A stretch of DNA of 64,000 nucleotides from Acidobacteriota bacterium (GTDB taxonomy: Bacteria > Acidobacteriota > Thermoanaerobaculia > Gp7-AA8 > JAHWKK01). Shown here piece after piece: positions 15,550 through 25,341 of the stretch. A program made the translations under genes and the position numbers. The notes beneath the pieces are model-generated. The model saw only the letters and a program-made list of their open reading frames with translations, was not told the origin of the DNA and did not search any database. Every line of letters begins with the position of its first letter. Position 1 is the stretch's first letter. The stretch covers positions 1 to 64,000 of the forward strand of contig JAHWKK010000002.1 in assembly GCA_019347945.1 (NCBI GenBank). The letters are read 5' to 3'.

Positions 15550-16570
15550 GGGTTTCTTTCATCGACCACTCGTTTTCGTCGCTGTCATTTACGGTCACAT
15601 TTGAGAGCAGCTCTCCTGTGTTCGGGCGTCGCGTTGGTCCCCGGAGCTTCAGTCGTGCGCACCGATGGCGGATAGGACGCAAGTCCAGCTGTCGCGCCCG
15701 CCAGTTGTGTAGAGTCTGGTGATTTCGAACGCACAGCGCGCAAAACACTGAAACTGGCCCGCGATCGCCGTGAAAAAGTATGACACCGTCTACTCCAACC
15801 TGGTCGAGGAGAAAGGACATGTACGTCAGAGAGTGTAAGAGAAACGGGTAGTCTGCAGTCTGCTTGGTGTGACGACGCCCCGATGAGTCGCCCCCGATAA
15901 CTAGGTACAGCTCCTCGAGGCGGTAATCGCATCGTATCCTGTCACCTTCGGCCGAGTTCAGACTCGGGGCCTTCCGCTGAAACACCTCATTCATGACATC
16001 CGGCCCCATCCGGAGCCACTGGTTCAATCCGACCACTCGAAGGAGAGGTGGCGCATCCTCTTCTATGCGCCGCCATTCAACGTGAATATTTTGGATATAC
16101 CGCCCGACCAGCGAGTTAGGCTGCGGGAGCAGATCGTGACCAAATAATGTCGTCCGGTCCAGTTTCGCCACCGAACTCTCAAGGAAGCCGGATAGCTGCG
16201 AAACGAACGCCTCCCTCTCGTTCTTTCGAGGGAGTTCAAAGGGATCAAGATGAGCCCCAGACATCCGAAATCGGAGGCTGATTGATGTTCTATCCAGGTG
16301 AGTCACTTTTGCCAGTTTTACCTCCAGCCGCGGAGCAATATCACTCCACTCTAACTCGACCCGTCGCGCTGTTGAACCTCCCTTGTTGGTGGTACCTTCA
16401 GCGAACATTTCCGTGAGCTGCAAGCCCACCCTCTTCCCGCCGTCTGCGACCAGGACCCCGTCTATCCCCGGGACATCGAAGTGTTCAAGTTCGGCGGTAT
16501 GGAGCAGTGGATGGCCGGCGATTAACCGCTCAAGGACTCTGCGCTCCCCATCGAATGGATTACCTCCCAT
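15542..16570 (-). CDS. Unknown protein with possible PD-(D/E)XK-like core, first gene of island operon
   Basis: The frame is open back to 16777, but I place the start at the ATG at 16570 (MGGNPFDGERRVLERLIAG, 342 residues). Upstream codons read through the terminator and gene fragment at 16612-16716 and look non-coding. Near residue 40 the order is EHFDVPGIDGVLVADGGKRV followed by GLQLTEMF, reminiscent of the Glu-Asp-(x)xVE(L/V)TE strand pattern of degenerate PD-(D/E)XK nucleases. This is a weak structural hint only. The rest is unrecognised. The start has no good ribosome-binding site, so the position is uncertain. Confidence 0.55.
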   Translation of the reverse strand: MGGNPFDGERRVLERLIAGHPLLHTAELEHFDVPGIDGVLVADGGKRVGLQLTEMFAEGTTNKGGSTARRVELEWSDIAPRLEVKLAKVTHLDRTSISLRFRMSGAHLDPFELPRKNEREAFVSQLSGFLESSVAKLDRTTLFGHDLLPQPNSLVGRYIQNIHVEWRRIEEDAPPLLRVVGLNQWLRMGPDVMNEVFQRKAPSLNSAEGDRIRCDYRLEELYLVIGGDSSGRRHTKQTADYPFLLHSLTYMSFLLDQVGVDGVILFHGDRGPVSVFCALCVRNHQTLHNWRARQLDLRPIRHRCARLKLRGPTRRPNTGELLSNVTVNDSDENEWSMKETHE

Positions 16571-16611
16571 GGCAACATAAAACGCAAAGTGCACCAAGGG
16601 GATTGCCCCCC

Positions 16612-16656
16612 GGGTGGACTGCACCGGACCCCGAATGCGACGAGGAGCGATCTGAA
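16612..16656 (+). pseudogene. Duplicated 3' end of the 214-aa island gene
   Basis: GTGGACTGCACCGGA, then CCGAAT, CGACGA and GCGATCTGA follow the order of the last 45 bases of the gene at 12830-13474, with an extra G and several substitutions that break the frame. It is followed by a hairpin corresponding to that gene's terminator. It is a relic of duplication and not expressed. Confidence 0.65.
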
Positions 16657-16664
16657 GACACGGG

Positions 16665-16716
16665 GCGAAGGGGCAGAGCCTTCCGGCGTCCCGGATGGAT
16701 GCCCCTTCGCCTTTTC
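16665..16716 (+). terminator. Strong hairpin terminator before the secreted 116-aa gene
   Basis: GGCGAAGGGGC (16665-16675) pairs perfectly with GCCCCTTCGCC (16702-16712) and is followed by TTTT. It should stop plus-strand transcription ahead of 16780. The loop sequence is nearly the reverse complement of the loop at 13493-13513. Confidence 0.7.
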
Positions 16717-16779
16717 TCAAGCTCTCTTCGGGAGTATGATTTCGAGCACTCAACTCAACGACATCATCAGGAGGCACCG

Positions 16780-17130
16780 ATGAGAATTCAGCGAACTACC
16801 GGCGTCCAGCATCTACGCCAATACGCAGCTATGACGGTTCTCATCATTCTCTTTGCAGTGCCCGTATTCGCCGATCGCGGTGAAGTCGTGCGAACCCTGA
16901 AGAACTGCGATTTTTTCATCGTGGAGGTTGAAGGAGTTGATTATGCGGTAATCGAGTCCTGGGATCTTTCGGTCCCCGACAAAAAAGACGAGCTCATCGG
17001 CGAGTTCAACACGTACGGCATGGTCACGCTGTACAACAAAACTCAGGATCTTGAGATCGAGGTTTACATCGAGGACTACATGCTTTTTGAGGATGAGGCG
17101 AGCAGGATTCTGTTTGAGAAATGCGAATGA
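16780..17130 (+). CDS. Small secreted protein of unknown function (116 aa)
   Basis: An AGGAGG box 5 nt before the ATG gives a confident start. After a charged n-region, a hydrophobic segment (AAMTVLIILFAVPVFA, residues 17-32) looks like a signal peptide cleaved after AFA-like VFADR. The mature part is about 84 residues, acidic, with one Cys near each end (NCDFFIVEVEG and FEKCE) that could form a disulfide. Base use is more AT-rich than the chromosomal genes, in line with island cargo. Confidence 0.65.
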   Translation: MRIQRTTGVQHLRQYAAMTVLIILFAVPVFADRGEVVRTLKNCDFFIVEVEGVDYAVIESWDLSVPDKKDELIGEFNTYGMVTLYNKTQDLEIEVYIEDYMLFEDEASRILFEKCE

Positions 17131-17215
17131 GGATGATTTTGAGATCCGTGGAATCGTCCGGCGCGGAATCAAGGTCACGACGTTCTCGAAGATCAGTGGT
17201 TGAGGGGGTAAACCG

Positions 17216-17494
17216 ATGACCCAAGCAACCCGCTTCACTGACGCGGAACTCTCGAAGTATGTAGTCTGCACCGCATGCGGCTACTTCGGGATCCCCCGAT
17301 CGTATTCGTGCGTTCAGCTCTTCGTCCTGATCTTCCTGCTGCTCTTCGGGATTCTTCCGGGACTGATCTACGCGGCTGTCGTCGATGCGTGGAAGAAACG
17401 CTGCCCACGGTGCGACAACAAGTCCCTCATCCCGGCCACCGCTCCAAACGCGAAAGCCATGATCGCCGAAGGCAGGGTCCGCGGCGCTCAGTGA
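17216..17494 (+). CDS. Zinc-ribbon membrane protein (92 aa)
   Basis: This small protein has a CTACGYFG zinc-ribbon half at about residues 18-25 and a hydrophobic segment (VLIFLLLFGILPGLIYAAVV, about 37-56). A second half, CPRCDN, follows near residue 63. The CxxC-membrane hairpin-CxxC order resembles LITAF-like domains, which sit on the cytoplasmic membrane face. Function in bacteria is unknown. It follows the secreted 116-residue gene by 85 bp on the same strand. Confidence 0.65.
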   Translation: MTQATRFTDAELSKYVVCTACGYFGIPRSYSCVQLFVLIFLLLFGILPGLIYAAVVDAWKKRCPRCDNKSLIPATAPNAKAMIAEGRVRGAQ

Positions 17495-17691
17495 GGTACC
17501 AGGTCACCGGAGTCGAAGAGCCGGGCGGGAGGGATATCAGGGCTCGGGAGTTTGGCTGAGGCCGAATGTACAATGGCACCGAGAGCGAACTCTGCGAGCT
17601 TGCACCCCGATGATTCAGGAATGCTCCTTCATCCGCTGGAAGTATGGAGCGCCCGAGGCCTCGACATGATGCTTAGGGCGACAGGAAATCT

Positions 17692-18180
17692 GTGAGGGGG
17701 AGGCGGGTCTGGCTTGGGATTGCGGTGGCGGTCCTCGCCGTGGTGATATTCGTCGGACCACTCGTAGGTAATGCTGTTCATCGATCAAGAACCAAAGCTC
17801 GCGAGGCAGAAGAGGCAGCGCGTGCAATGGCGATAGTTGACTCCGGAAGGATCACGATCACGGAATGGAGTGGGACGGCCTCGGCAACAACTCCGTCGGC
17901 GACCCTCTGGGGGCGCGTAAAGAATCGGTCCGATGAAAACATCGCTCGCGTCCACCTCGAAGCAACGCTGCACCACTGCCCCGATGCCGCGCCGGTTCAG
18001 CATATCGGGCGGCGATCCCCGGAGATGATATGCGAGACCGTAGATCGGGACTCCTTCGAGATCCTGGATGTGCCGGACGGCGAATCGCGAGACTTTGAGG
18101 AGATGGTCCTGTTTACTGCGATACCAAGCGAGCACGGCTACCGCCTGGACGTTAAAATCACAAGCGTAGAGTTGGAGTAA
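17692..18180 (+). CDS. Membrane-anchored protein with FxLYD-like domain (162 aa)
   Basis: It starts at GTG (17692) with an AGGAAA box upstream. An N-terminal helix (WLGIAVAVLAVVIFVGPLVG, residues 7-26) anchors it. The remainder reads as a beta-sandwich, with ATLWGRVKNRSDENIARVHL matching the FxLYD/DUF pattern of extracytoplasmic beta domains. Function is unknown. It is the island gene closest to the tRNA, about 220 bp away, and that gap shows no further gene. Confidence 0.6.
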   Translation: MRGRRVWLGIAVAVLAVVIFVGPLVGNAVHRSRTKAREAEEAARAMAIVDSGRITITEWSGTASATTPSATLWGRVKNRSDENIARVHLEATLHHCPDAAPVQHIGRRSPEMICETVDRDSFEILDVPDGESRDFEEMVLFTAIPSEHGYRLDVKITSVELE

Positions 18181-18398
18181 CGGGAGGATGTCGATCGATC
18201 GCGTCACACTCAGACGTGTCGGAGCGCGTCCGAACAAACCGGGAATTCGTCGTCTGTCAGCGCAAACGTTCCCTCCGCCCGCTTGATGGATGGAAGTAGG
18301 CCTCCAGCAATCTGACGTGATTCTGCGAACGTTATTTGCCCCTCGGAGGGCGGCTGAGTCCCTCCCACATGAGTCGAATACGAGGAGGCTTAGGAAAA

Positions 18399-18447
18399 GG
18401 GTGGAGCCGTTGGCCGGACTTGAACCGGCGACCTGCTGATTACGAAT
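18399..18447 (-). repeat. Proximal attachment repeat within tRNA-Thr
   Basis: These 49 bases are identical to 12411-12459. They cover the tRNA from the anticodon loop to CCA plus three bases beyond, so integration here leaves the tRNA intact. Confidence 0.88.
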
Positions 18448-18477
18448 CAGCTGCTCTACCAACTGAGCTACAACGGC
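18402..18477 (-). tRNA. tRNA-Thr(CGU)
   Basis: On the minus strand the 76-base cloverleaf folds fully. The acceptor GCCGTTG pairs with CAACGGC, the D arm is GCTC/GAGC, and the anticodon stem GCTGA/TCAGC encloses the loop TTCGTAA, giving anticodon CGT. The T arm GCCGG/CCGGC encloses TTCAAGT. CCA is encoded. It reads ACG threonine codons and serves as the integration site of the adjacent island. Confidence 0.95.
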
Positions 18478-18562
18478 ACCCGGGTGATGCGGCTGTGAGG
18501 AACACCTCGGGGTGCCGATATATTCGCGGATTGAGTTCCGTACGCCCAGCTGGAAACCGGTG

Positions 18563-19567
18563 CTACCAGCGGTCGGTTGCGCCGCCCCCGCCGAAATCCC
18601 CTTCCCCTTCGCGCGCGGGAGCGGATTCCGGCGAAGTTCCCGGGGTCGCGGCGGCGATCAGAACCGTCTGCGCGATCTCTTCGTCGGTTGCGCGCCGGAG
18701 GCGGTCGGACGTGATCCCCTCGGTCTTCCCCGCAAATCGCCGGCTCCAGAGGACCGCCGAGGTGAGCAGAACGAGCCCCCAGGCAAACGCCTCCGCCTCC
18801 GGCTTCCAGTCGAGGTAGCCGGAAATCTCGTACAGGACGAACCCGCCCCCAGCGAGGACAGCGAGGATCGGCGCGAGAATCCGGCGCCGCAGACCGATCG
18901 CCGCGAGCGTGATTCCGCCGATCACCGCTGCCGTAAGGCCCGCAACGCCTTTCGAGCTCAGAATCGCCGCCGCAAACCCGTAGCAGAGGATCGTCGACAG
19001 CTCGACGAACCGCGCGTGGAAGGGGCGTTTCTGCTCGAAGGTATCGATGATGGCAAACAGAATCGCGAGAATCAGCGCGACCCAGCCTACTGCCGTGTCG
19101 TCGATCCAATCCGAAAGGCTGGCGCCAAGGAAAGCCACCGAAGCCAGACCGATCCAGGGATTGAGCAGACGGATCGCAGAGACTGCCAGAGCAACACCAA
19201 TGGCCGCCAGCCCCGCCGGAACCGAATCTCCGCCGGGAGACGTGACGATCATGACGGCTCCGATCGACCAGAGCGCCTCCTCGACCCCATGCCGGAAGAA
19301 CCGCCGCCGGTCGATCAGCAGCTCGCCCGCTGCAATCGAGAACAATCCAATGAAAAGTTGCGCGGGTTCCTGCTCGAGAATGTCGAAGAGGATGACGATT
19401 CCGAACGACGCATAGATCCCGACTGCCGTCAGGGCGAAGAGCGCGAGACGGGGAAAGGTCGAGGTCGTTCTCCATTCGAGCTCCCGCGCAACGGTCACGG
19501 GATTCTCGCCCACGCGCTTCGCGGCGGCGATCATTCTCTCGACCGCAACCGTCGGCCGGAATCTCAC
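18563..19567 (-). CDS. Polytopic membrane protein of unknown function (334 aa)
   Basis: The GTG at 19567 overlaps the stop of the preceding gene (GTGA), so it is preferred to a longer shadowing frame. The protein has about eight to nine hydrophobic helices from residue 37 onward, with short polar loops, and a soluble C-terminal tail rich in Ala, Gly and Glu ending in GEGDFGGGGATDRW. It is co-transcribed with a second membrane protein and may form a complex with it. The pair recalls DUF2157/DUF4401-type membrane proteins, but the match is by topology only. Confidence 0.65.
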   Translation of the reverse strand: MRFRPTVAVERMIAAAKRVGENPVTVARELEWRTTSTFPRLALFALTAVGIYASFGIVILFDILEQEPAQLFIGLFSIAAGELLIDRRRFFRHGVEEALWSIGAVMIVTSPGGDSVPAGLAAIGVALAVSAIRLLNPWIGLASVAFLGASLSDWIDDTAVGWVALILAILFAIIDTFEQKRPFHARFVELSTILCYGFAAAILSSKGVAGLTAAVIGGITLAAIGLRRRILAPILAVLAGGGFVLYEISGYLDWKPEAEAFAWGLVLLTSAVLWSRRFAGKTEGITSDRLRRATDEEIAQTVLIAAATPGTSPESAPAREGEGDFGGGGATDRW

Positions 19568-20460
19568 CGCGACCTCCGCTTCGAGAGGAACCAGACCGTG
19601 AAGCCGACGAGGACGAGCGAGGTCAGCGCGATCCAGATCGTCGCAAACTCCGACTGGACTTCGCTCAGAACCAGCGCGTCGAGGCCGATGGCTCCATAGA
19701 CGACCGCGTAGAACAGCTCCTCGTCCCGCGTACCCGCTCTCGCTCGAACGATGGCGAACGCGGCGAGCACGATCAGGATCGCGAGACCGATCCACCGCGC
19801 CTCATCGGAGACGATCCAGCAGATCGCGCCGATGAATGCGAGATTGATGGCGAAGCCCCGGAAGTACGGAGTGAACTTCGATGGTGCGGCCAGCCGTGCA
19901 TCGAGCAATCCCCAGATCGCGATCGAGCCGGCGGCGGCGAGGAGCCGCCCTCCCGCTCCGAACGCACCGGCGGAGAGAAACTGACCGCTCCGCTCGACTC
20001 CCCACCACCCGGCGAGCGAAACGATCGCGACGGTCATGACCGCGCGCGATCCGAAGCGATAGGCGGTCGCGCCATGGAAGGCGGCGAGAAGCAGCAGATG
20101 CCAGGACCACCGGCTTCCGAGGACCGCGTAGCGGATCTCGATCCACGCGATCGCGGTCGAGAACAGCAGTGCTCCCAGCAGAAGAACGATCTCGCCGACG
20201 GTCGCTTCCGCGCTTCCCCGCCTCGTTGCCCATCCGTAGCAGATCGCGGAGGTCAGAAGGACGGTCGCGATGCCGATGATGTGGACCGTCTCGCCGGGTG
20301 TCTCGGCGAGCCACATCGCCGCGGCACCGACGATCAGGCTGACACCCGCCAGCATCAGGAACCGAAGCGGCGACCAGATCGAGAAGATCTCCCGACGCTC
20401 GATGCGCACGAGCTGCTCGCCGGCACCGCGCTGTTCGATCTCTGGGACGAGCCGGAGCAT
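19564..20460 (-). CDS. Polytopic membrane protein, DUF2157-like (298 aa)
   Basis: A short cytoplasmic N-terminus is followed by about nine hydrophobic helices, beginning at MLAGVSLIVGAAAMWLA near residue 36 and ending with a KRRSR tail. No catalytic motif is visible. The gene overlaps the next membrane protein gene by 4 bp. Directly upstream lies the octamer array that also abuts the ftsK stop, so its promoter must lie within or across that repetitive gap. Confidence 0.65.
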   Translation of the reverse strand: MLRLVPEIEQRGAGEQLVRIERREIFSIWSPLRFLMLAGVSLIVGAAAMWLAETPGETVHIIGIATVLLTSAICYGWATRRGSAEATVGEIVLLLGALLFSTAIAWIEIRYAVLGSRWSWHLLLLAAFHGATAYRFGSRAVMTVAIVSLAGWWGVERSGQFLSAGAFGAGGRLLAAAGSIAIWGLLDARLAAPSKFTPYFRGFAINLAFIGAICWIVSDEARWIGLAILIVLAAFAIVRARAGTRDEELFYAVVYGAIGLDALVLSEVQSEFATIWIALTSLVLVGFTVWFLSKRRSR

Positions 20461-20469
20461 TGTTTTTTG

Positions 20470-20642
20470 AAGGATTTAAGGATGTGAGGATATAAGGATA
20501 TGAGGAGGAGAGATTTGAGGATATGCGGATTGGGGGACGCCGGAAATCATGAGGATGGCGCGCACTTGAGGGAGAAGGTCCAACATCCTTAAATCCTTAA
20601 ATCCTCATATCCTTATATCCTCTTCTTTTCATATCCTCTTCT
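20470..20642. repeat. Paired octamer arrays forming a large inverted repeat
   Basis: The left arm (20470-20528) is built from AGGATxTx octamers and the right arm (20584-20642) from their complements. The two share an exact 21-base inverted block (GAGGATATAAGGATATGAGGA as read in the left arm) around about 60 unique bases. The right arm runs into the ftsK stop codon itself. RNA from ftsK could fold this into a long hairpin, which may end transcription or protect the 3' end. Confidence 0.75.
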
Positions 20643-23082
20643 CAGCCGGGTAATCATCTTCGCGGATCAGGATCTCGCGCGGCTTCGATCCCTGGCTCGG
20701 GCCGACGATTCCGTTCGCTTCCATCATCTCGATGAGACGCGCGGCGCGGGAGTAACCGAGGCGGAGACGTCGCTGCAGATAGGAGGCGGACGCCTGTCCG
20801 GTCGTCAGTACCGTCCGAACGGCCTCGTCGTACTTCGGATCGTCGAGGAACTCGATTCCGTCGGCTCCGGTCTTTTCTTCCGGCGCCGCCGTGACCTCTT
20901 CGATGTAATCGGGGTCTCCCTGGCATTTCTTGACGAACTCCACCACCTCGGAGATCTCCTGCTCCGAGACGTAAGCGCCGTGCAGACGACGCATCCGCGC
21001 CGTCCCGGGCGGGAGGAAGAGCATGTCGCCGTTCCCGAGAAGCTTTTCGGCACCCTGCGTGTCGAGAATCGTTCGGGAGTCGATTCTGGAGGCGACCTGA
21101 TAGGCGATGCGTGAGGGAAAGTTCGCCTTGATGACGCCGGTGATGACATCGACCGACGGGCGCTGCGTTGCGAGAATCAGATGGATACCGACCGCGCGCG
21201 CCTTCTGAGCGAGCCGTGCCACCGAATCCTCCACCTCTTTCGAAGCCACCATCATCAGATCGGCGAACTCGTCGATGATCACGACGATGTAGTGCATGTG
21301 CTGGAGCAGATCGATCTGCTCCTCGTTCAGTCTCGCCTTCCGCTTTTCGAGTCGCGCAGAGTCTTCGAGGAGCTCGTTGAACTGCACGATGTTGCGCACG
21401 CCGCAGCTTGCGAGGAGGCGATACCGGTTCTCCATCTCCTGAACGGTCCAGAGGAGAGCATTCGCGGCCAGCTTCGGATCGGTGACGATCGGATGGAGCA
21501 GATGGGGGACGTCTTCGTAAACCTTGAGCTCGACCAGCTTGGGATCGATCATCAGGAGTCTCAGGTCGCTCGGAAAGCTCTTGTAGAGGAGCGAGACGAT
21601 CATCGAGTTCAGACCGACCGACTTCCCTGCGCCCGTCGCACCGGCGACGAGAAGATGCGGCATCCTGGCGAGATCGGTCACGACGGGCTCGCCGTGGATG
21701 TCCTTTCCGAGCGCGACGGTGACGGGCGACTGGCTTCTCTGGAAGGCCTTGGTGTCGATGATTTCCCTCAGCGCGATCAGGTCACGCCGGCTGTTGGGGA
21801 TCTCGATCCCGACCGTCGACGAGCCGGAGATCCTCTCGATCCGGATCGATTCGGCCTCGAGGGCGAGCGCGAGATCGTCACCGAGATTCACGACCTTCGC
21901 GTACTTGACCCCCGGGGCCGGTTTGAACTCGAAGGTGGTAACGACGGGGCCGGGATGATATGCGGTGACCTCCCCCTCGACGTTGAACTCGCCTGCGGTC
22001 TGCTCGATGAGCTTCCCGAGATCCATGAACCGCCGGTGCTCCGACTCGTCGAGCTTACCGCCACCCGAGCCCTCGAGGAGCAGACCGACGTGCGGCAGCC
22101 GCCTGGAGGAAGTCGTGCGGGTGCGGCGCGGAGCCGGCGTGCTCTTCGGCGGCTTGAAGTTCGATTCGTCACCGAGGATGAGCCCATCAGCCTCGGCTTC
22201 GTCACGTCTGAGCTTGCGGCGGGAGATGCTAGTCACGTTTTCCTCGAGGGCCTCGCGCTCGAAGAACGTCCCCTCCTCCCTCACCTCCTCCGGATCGCGA
22301 CCCATCTCGGCGGCGGCGCGTCGGAGATCGTCTCGGGTGACGCGGCGCACGCTGAACGAACCGGGACCGCTGACCTGTCGAACGGCCGGCGTTCGATCGA
22401 CGACGGGCCGGATCAGTTCGGCAGTTGCGGGCGTCTGTTCGAGATGCTTTCTGACGACGACCGATTTCATCCGGTCTTTCCGGCGCCGCTCGGTGAGTCG
22501 GGACCAGTGAACCAGCAGGACACTCCAGCCGTACGCGATGAGCTGTCGGAGTCGGGAGAAGATGTCGGCGAGGCTGACGCGAGTAGCAAGCAGAAGCCCG
22601 ACGAGAAGTAACGTCACGAGCGCGATGGCAGCACCCGTCGCGTTCATGTTCGCTGCAATTGCCGCTCGGATCTGCTCCCCGAAATAGCCTCCGGCATCGA
22701 CCAGCGCCCCTCGGAACCAGAACTGACCCAGCGCCAGATCGAGCAGCGGCGGAATGACCGTCAGCAGAATGACGACACCGAGAAACTTCGTCCTGAAGTG
22801 ATCGACCTCCTCGCCCCAGAATCGCTTCCAGCCCAGCAGCACCAGAACTGCCGGAACGAAGAGCGCTCCCGCCCCGAGAAAGCTGACCAGCAGCCATGCC
22901 ACCGTGGCACCGTAATAGCCGATGGCGTTGGAGATCGCAGGATTGCTGGATGTATTGAACGCCGAGGAGTCGCCGGGGTGGTAGGTGACCAGCGCGAGCG
23001 CAATGGTGATCCCGAGGGCGAGAATGATCACCCCGATCAGTTCATTGCCACGCCGGCTCCTGAAAAGCTCGTCCAGCTCCAT
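20629..23082 (-). CDS. ftsK: DNA translocase FtsK/SpoIIIE
   Basis: This 817-residue septal DNA pump clears chromosome ends and activates XerCD at division. The start MELDELFRSRRGNEL at 23082 follows a GGGGAGG box. Four hydrophobic helices occupy roughly residues 18-175, then a linker shorter than in E. coli. The RecA-like motor has Walker A GATGAGKS and Walker B VVIIDEFADLMMV. The C-terminal gamma winged-helix (ASASYLQRRLRLGYSRAARL, then IEMMEANGIVG) reads KOPS sites. The gene is complete, and its stop is embedded in an octamer array. Confidence 0.95.
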   Translation of the reverse strand: MELDELFRSRRGNELIGVIILALGITIALALVTYHPGDSSAFNTSSNPAISNAIGYYGATVAWLLVSFLGAGALFVPAVLVLLGWKRFWGEEVDHFRTKFLGVVILLTVIPPLLDLALGQFWFRGALVDAGGYFGEQIRAAIAANMNATGAAIALVTLLLVGLLLATRVSLADIFSRLRQLIAYGWSVLLVHWSRLTERRRKDRMKSVVVRKHLEQTPATAELIRPVVDRTPAVRQVSGPGSFSVRRVTRDDLRRAAAEMGRDPEEVREEGTFFEREALEENVTSISRRKLRRDEAEADGLILGDESNFKPPKSTPAPRRTRTTSSRRLPHVGLLLEGSGGGKLDESEHRRFMDLGKLIEQTAGEFNVEGEVTAYHPGPVVTTFEFKPAPGVKYAKVVNLGDDLALALEAESIRIERISGSSTVGIEIPNSRRDLIALREIIDTKAFQRSQSPVTVALGKDIHGEPVVTDLARMPHLLVAGATGAGKSVGLNSMIVSLLYKSFPSDLRLLMIDPKLVELKVYEDVPHLLHPIVTDPKLAANALLWTVQEMENRYRLLASCGVRNIVQFNELLEDSARLEKRKARLNEEQIDLLQHMHYIVVIIDEFADLMMVASKEVEDSVARLAQKARAVGIHLILATQRPSVDVITGVIKANFPSRIAYQVASRIDSRTILDTQGAEKLLGNGDMLFLPPGTARMRRLHGAYVSEQEISEVVEFVKKCQGDPDYIEEVTAAPEEKTGADGIEFLDDPKYDEAVRTVLTTGQASASYLQRRLRLGYSRAARLIEMMEANGIVGPSQGSKPREILIREDDYPAEKRI

Positions 23083-23142
23083 CTTCCTCCCCTGCCCACA
23101 CGACACACGTAGAGCCGCTTGCCTCGATGATAGCAAAAAAGC

Positions 23143-23285
23143 AGGATTCAGGAGACAGGATTCAGGAGACAGGATTCAGGAGACAGGATTCAGGAGACAG
23201 GATTCGGGAGACAGGATTCAGGAAACAGGATTCAGGAGACAGGATTCAGGAGACAGGATTCAGGAAACAGGATTCGGGAGACAGG
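23143..23285. repeat. Tandem heptamer array (GGATTCA/GGAGACA)
   Basis: About twenty heptamers alternate between GGATTCA and GGAGACA, with a few variants (GGATTCG, GGAAACA). The array lies just upstream of ftsK. Units are contiguous with no unique spacers, so it is not CRISPR. A short inverse array is found at 23502-23536. Confidence 0.85.
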
Positions 23286-23295
23286 AGCGAACCAC

Positions 23296-23435
23296 TCGTC
23301 ATTCTGAGCCCGGCGGAGCACGGGCGAAGAATCTGGGCGGGGGATCGTGAGTCATCGTTGCGGCTCACTCGTCAACTTTTTCCACGAGTCGCCACCCAGA
23401 TCCTTCGCCGTCCTTCGGCGGCTCAGGATGACGAG
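23296..23435. repeat. Dispersed palindromic repeat, complete copy
   Basis: The element is bounded by CTCGTCATTCTGAGC and its near-perfect inverse GCTCAGGATGACGAG (one mismatch). Inner arms are also inverted (AATCTGGGCGG ... CACCCAGATCC). At 140 bp without coding potential it resembles a small non-autonomous (MITE- or REP-like) element. Related copies are at 535-636 and 47005-47132. Confidence 0.78.
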
Positions 23436-23501
23436 GGGGTGGGTTTCGCGAGAGCAAACCTTCGTCCATGATCGTTGCAGTGCAGCAAGCTGGTCCCGCG
23501 T

Positions 23502-23536
23502 CTCTGGATCCTGAATCCTGTCTCCTGGATCCTGCC
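23502..23536. repeat. Short pyrimidine-strand heptamer array after the mutase stop
   Basis: CTCTGGATCCTGAATCCTGT then CTCCTGGATCCTGCC abuts the stop codon of the mutase gene. Read on the gene's strand it is the purine-rich GGATTCAGGAxx pattern, so it is the inverse partner of the long array at 23143-23285. Confidence 0.7.
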
Positions 23537-25297
<1,761 letters not shown>

Positions 25298-25341
25298 GGT
25301 CTCTTCCTCCCGCAACCTCAGCGTATCACCGCCGGAAAAGC

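Larger units (their letters stand above)
12411..18447. mobile_element. Genomic island integrated at tRNA-Thr(CGU)
   Basis: About 6.0 kb lies between two perfect 49-bp direct repeats. The proximal one is part of the intact tRNA-Thr gene and the distal one is a free-standing 3' half. The geometry is the classical one: the island begins at the tRNA 3' end and the duplicated half closes the other side. Cargo includes a 214-residue orphan, a PIN-domain gene with a large partner, a three-gene operon of unknowns, and small secreted, zinc-ribbon and membrane proteins. No intact tyrosine or serine recombinase was found, so the island is either mobilised in trans or has lost its integrase. Confidence 0.8.

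Noticed and set aside
15542-16777. Full 411-residue version of the first island-operon gene
   Set aside because: The first ~70 codons run antisense through the gene-tail relic and terminator at 16612-16716 and look non-coding, so the ATG at 16570 was preferred.
18336-18500. Protein-like frame reading RWPDLNRRPADYES across the tRNA
   Set aside because: It is a translation of the tRNA-Thr antisense strand, a common artefact.
23143-23285. Regularly spaced repeats suggesting a CRISPR array
   Set aside because: The 7-bp units are contiguous, with no 28-40-bp unique spacers, and no cas genes are present.
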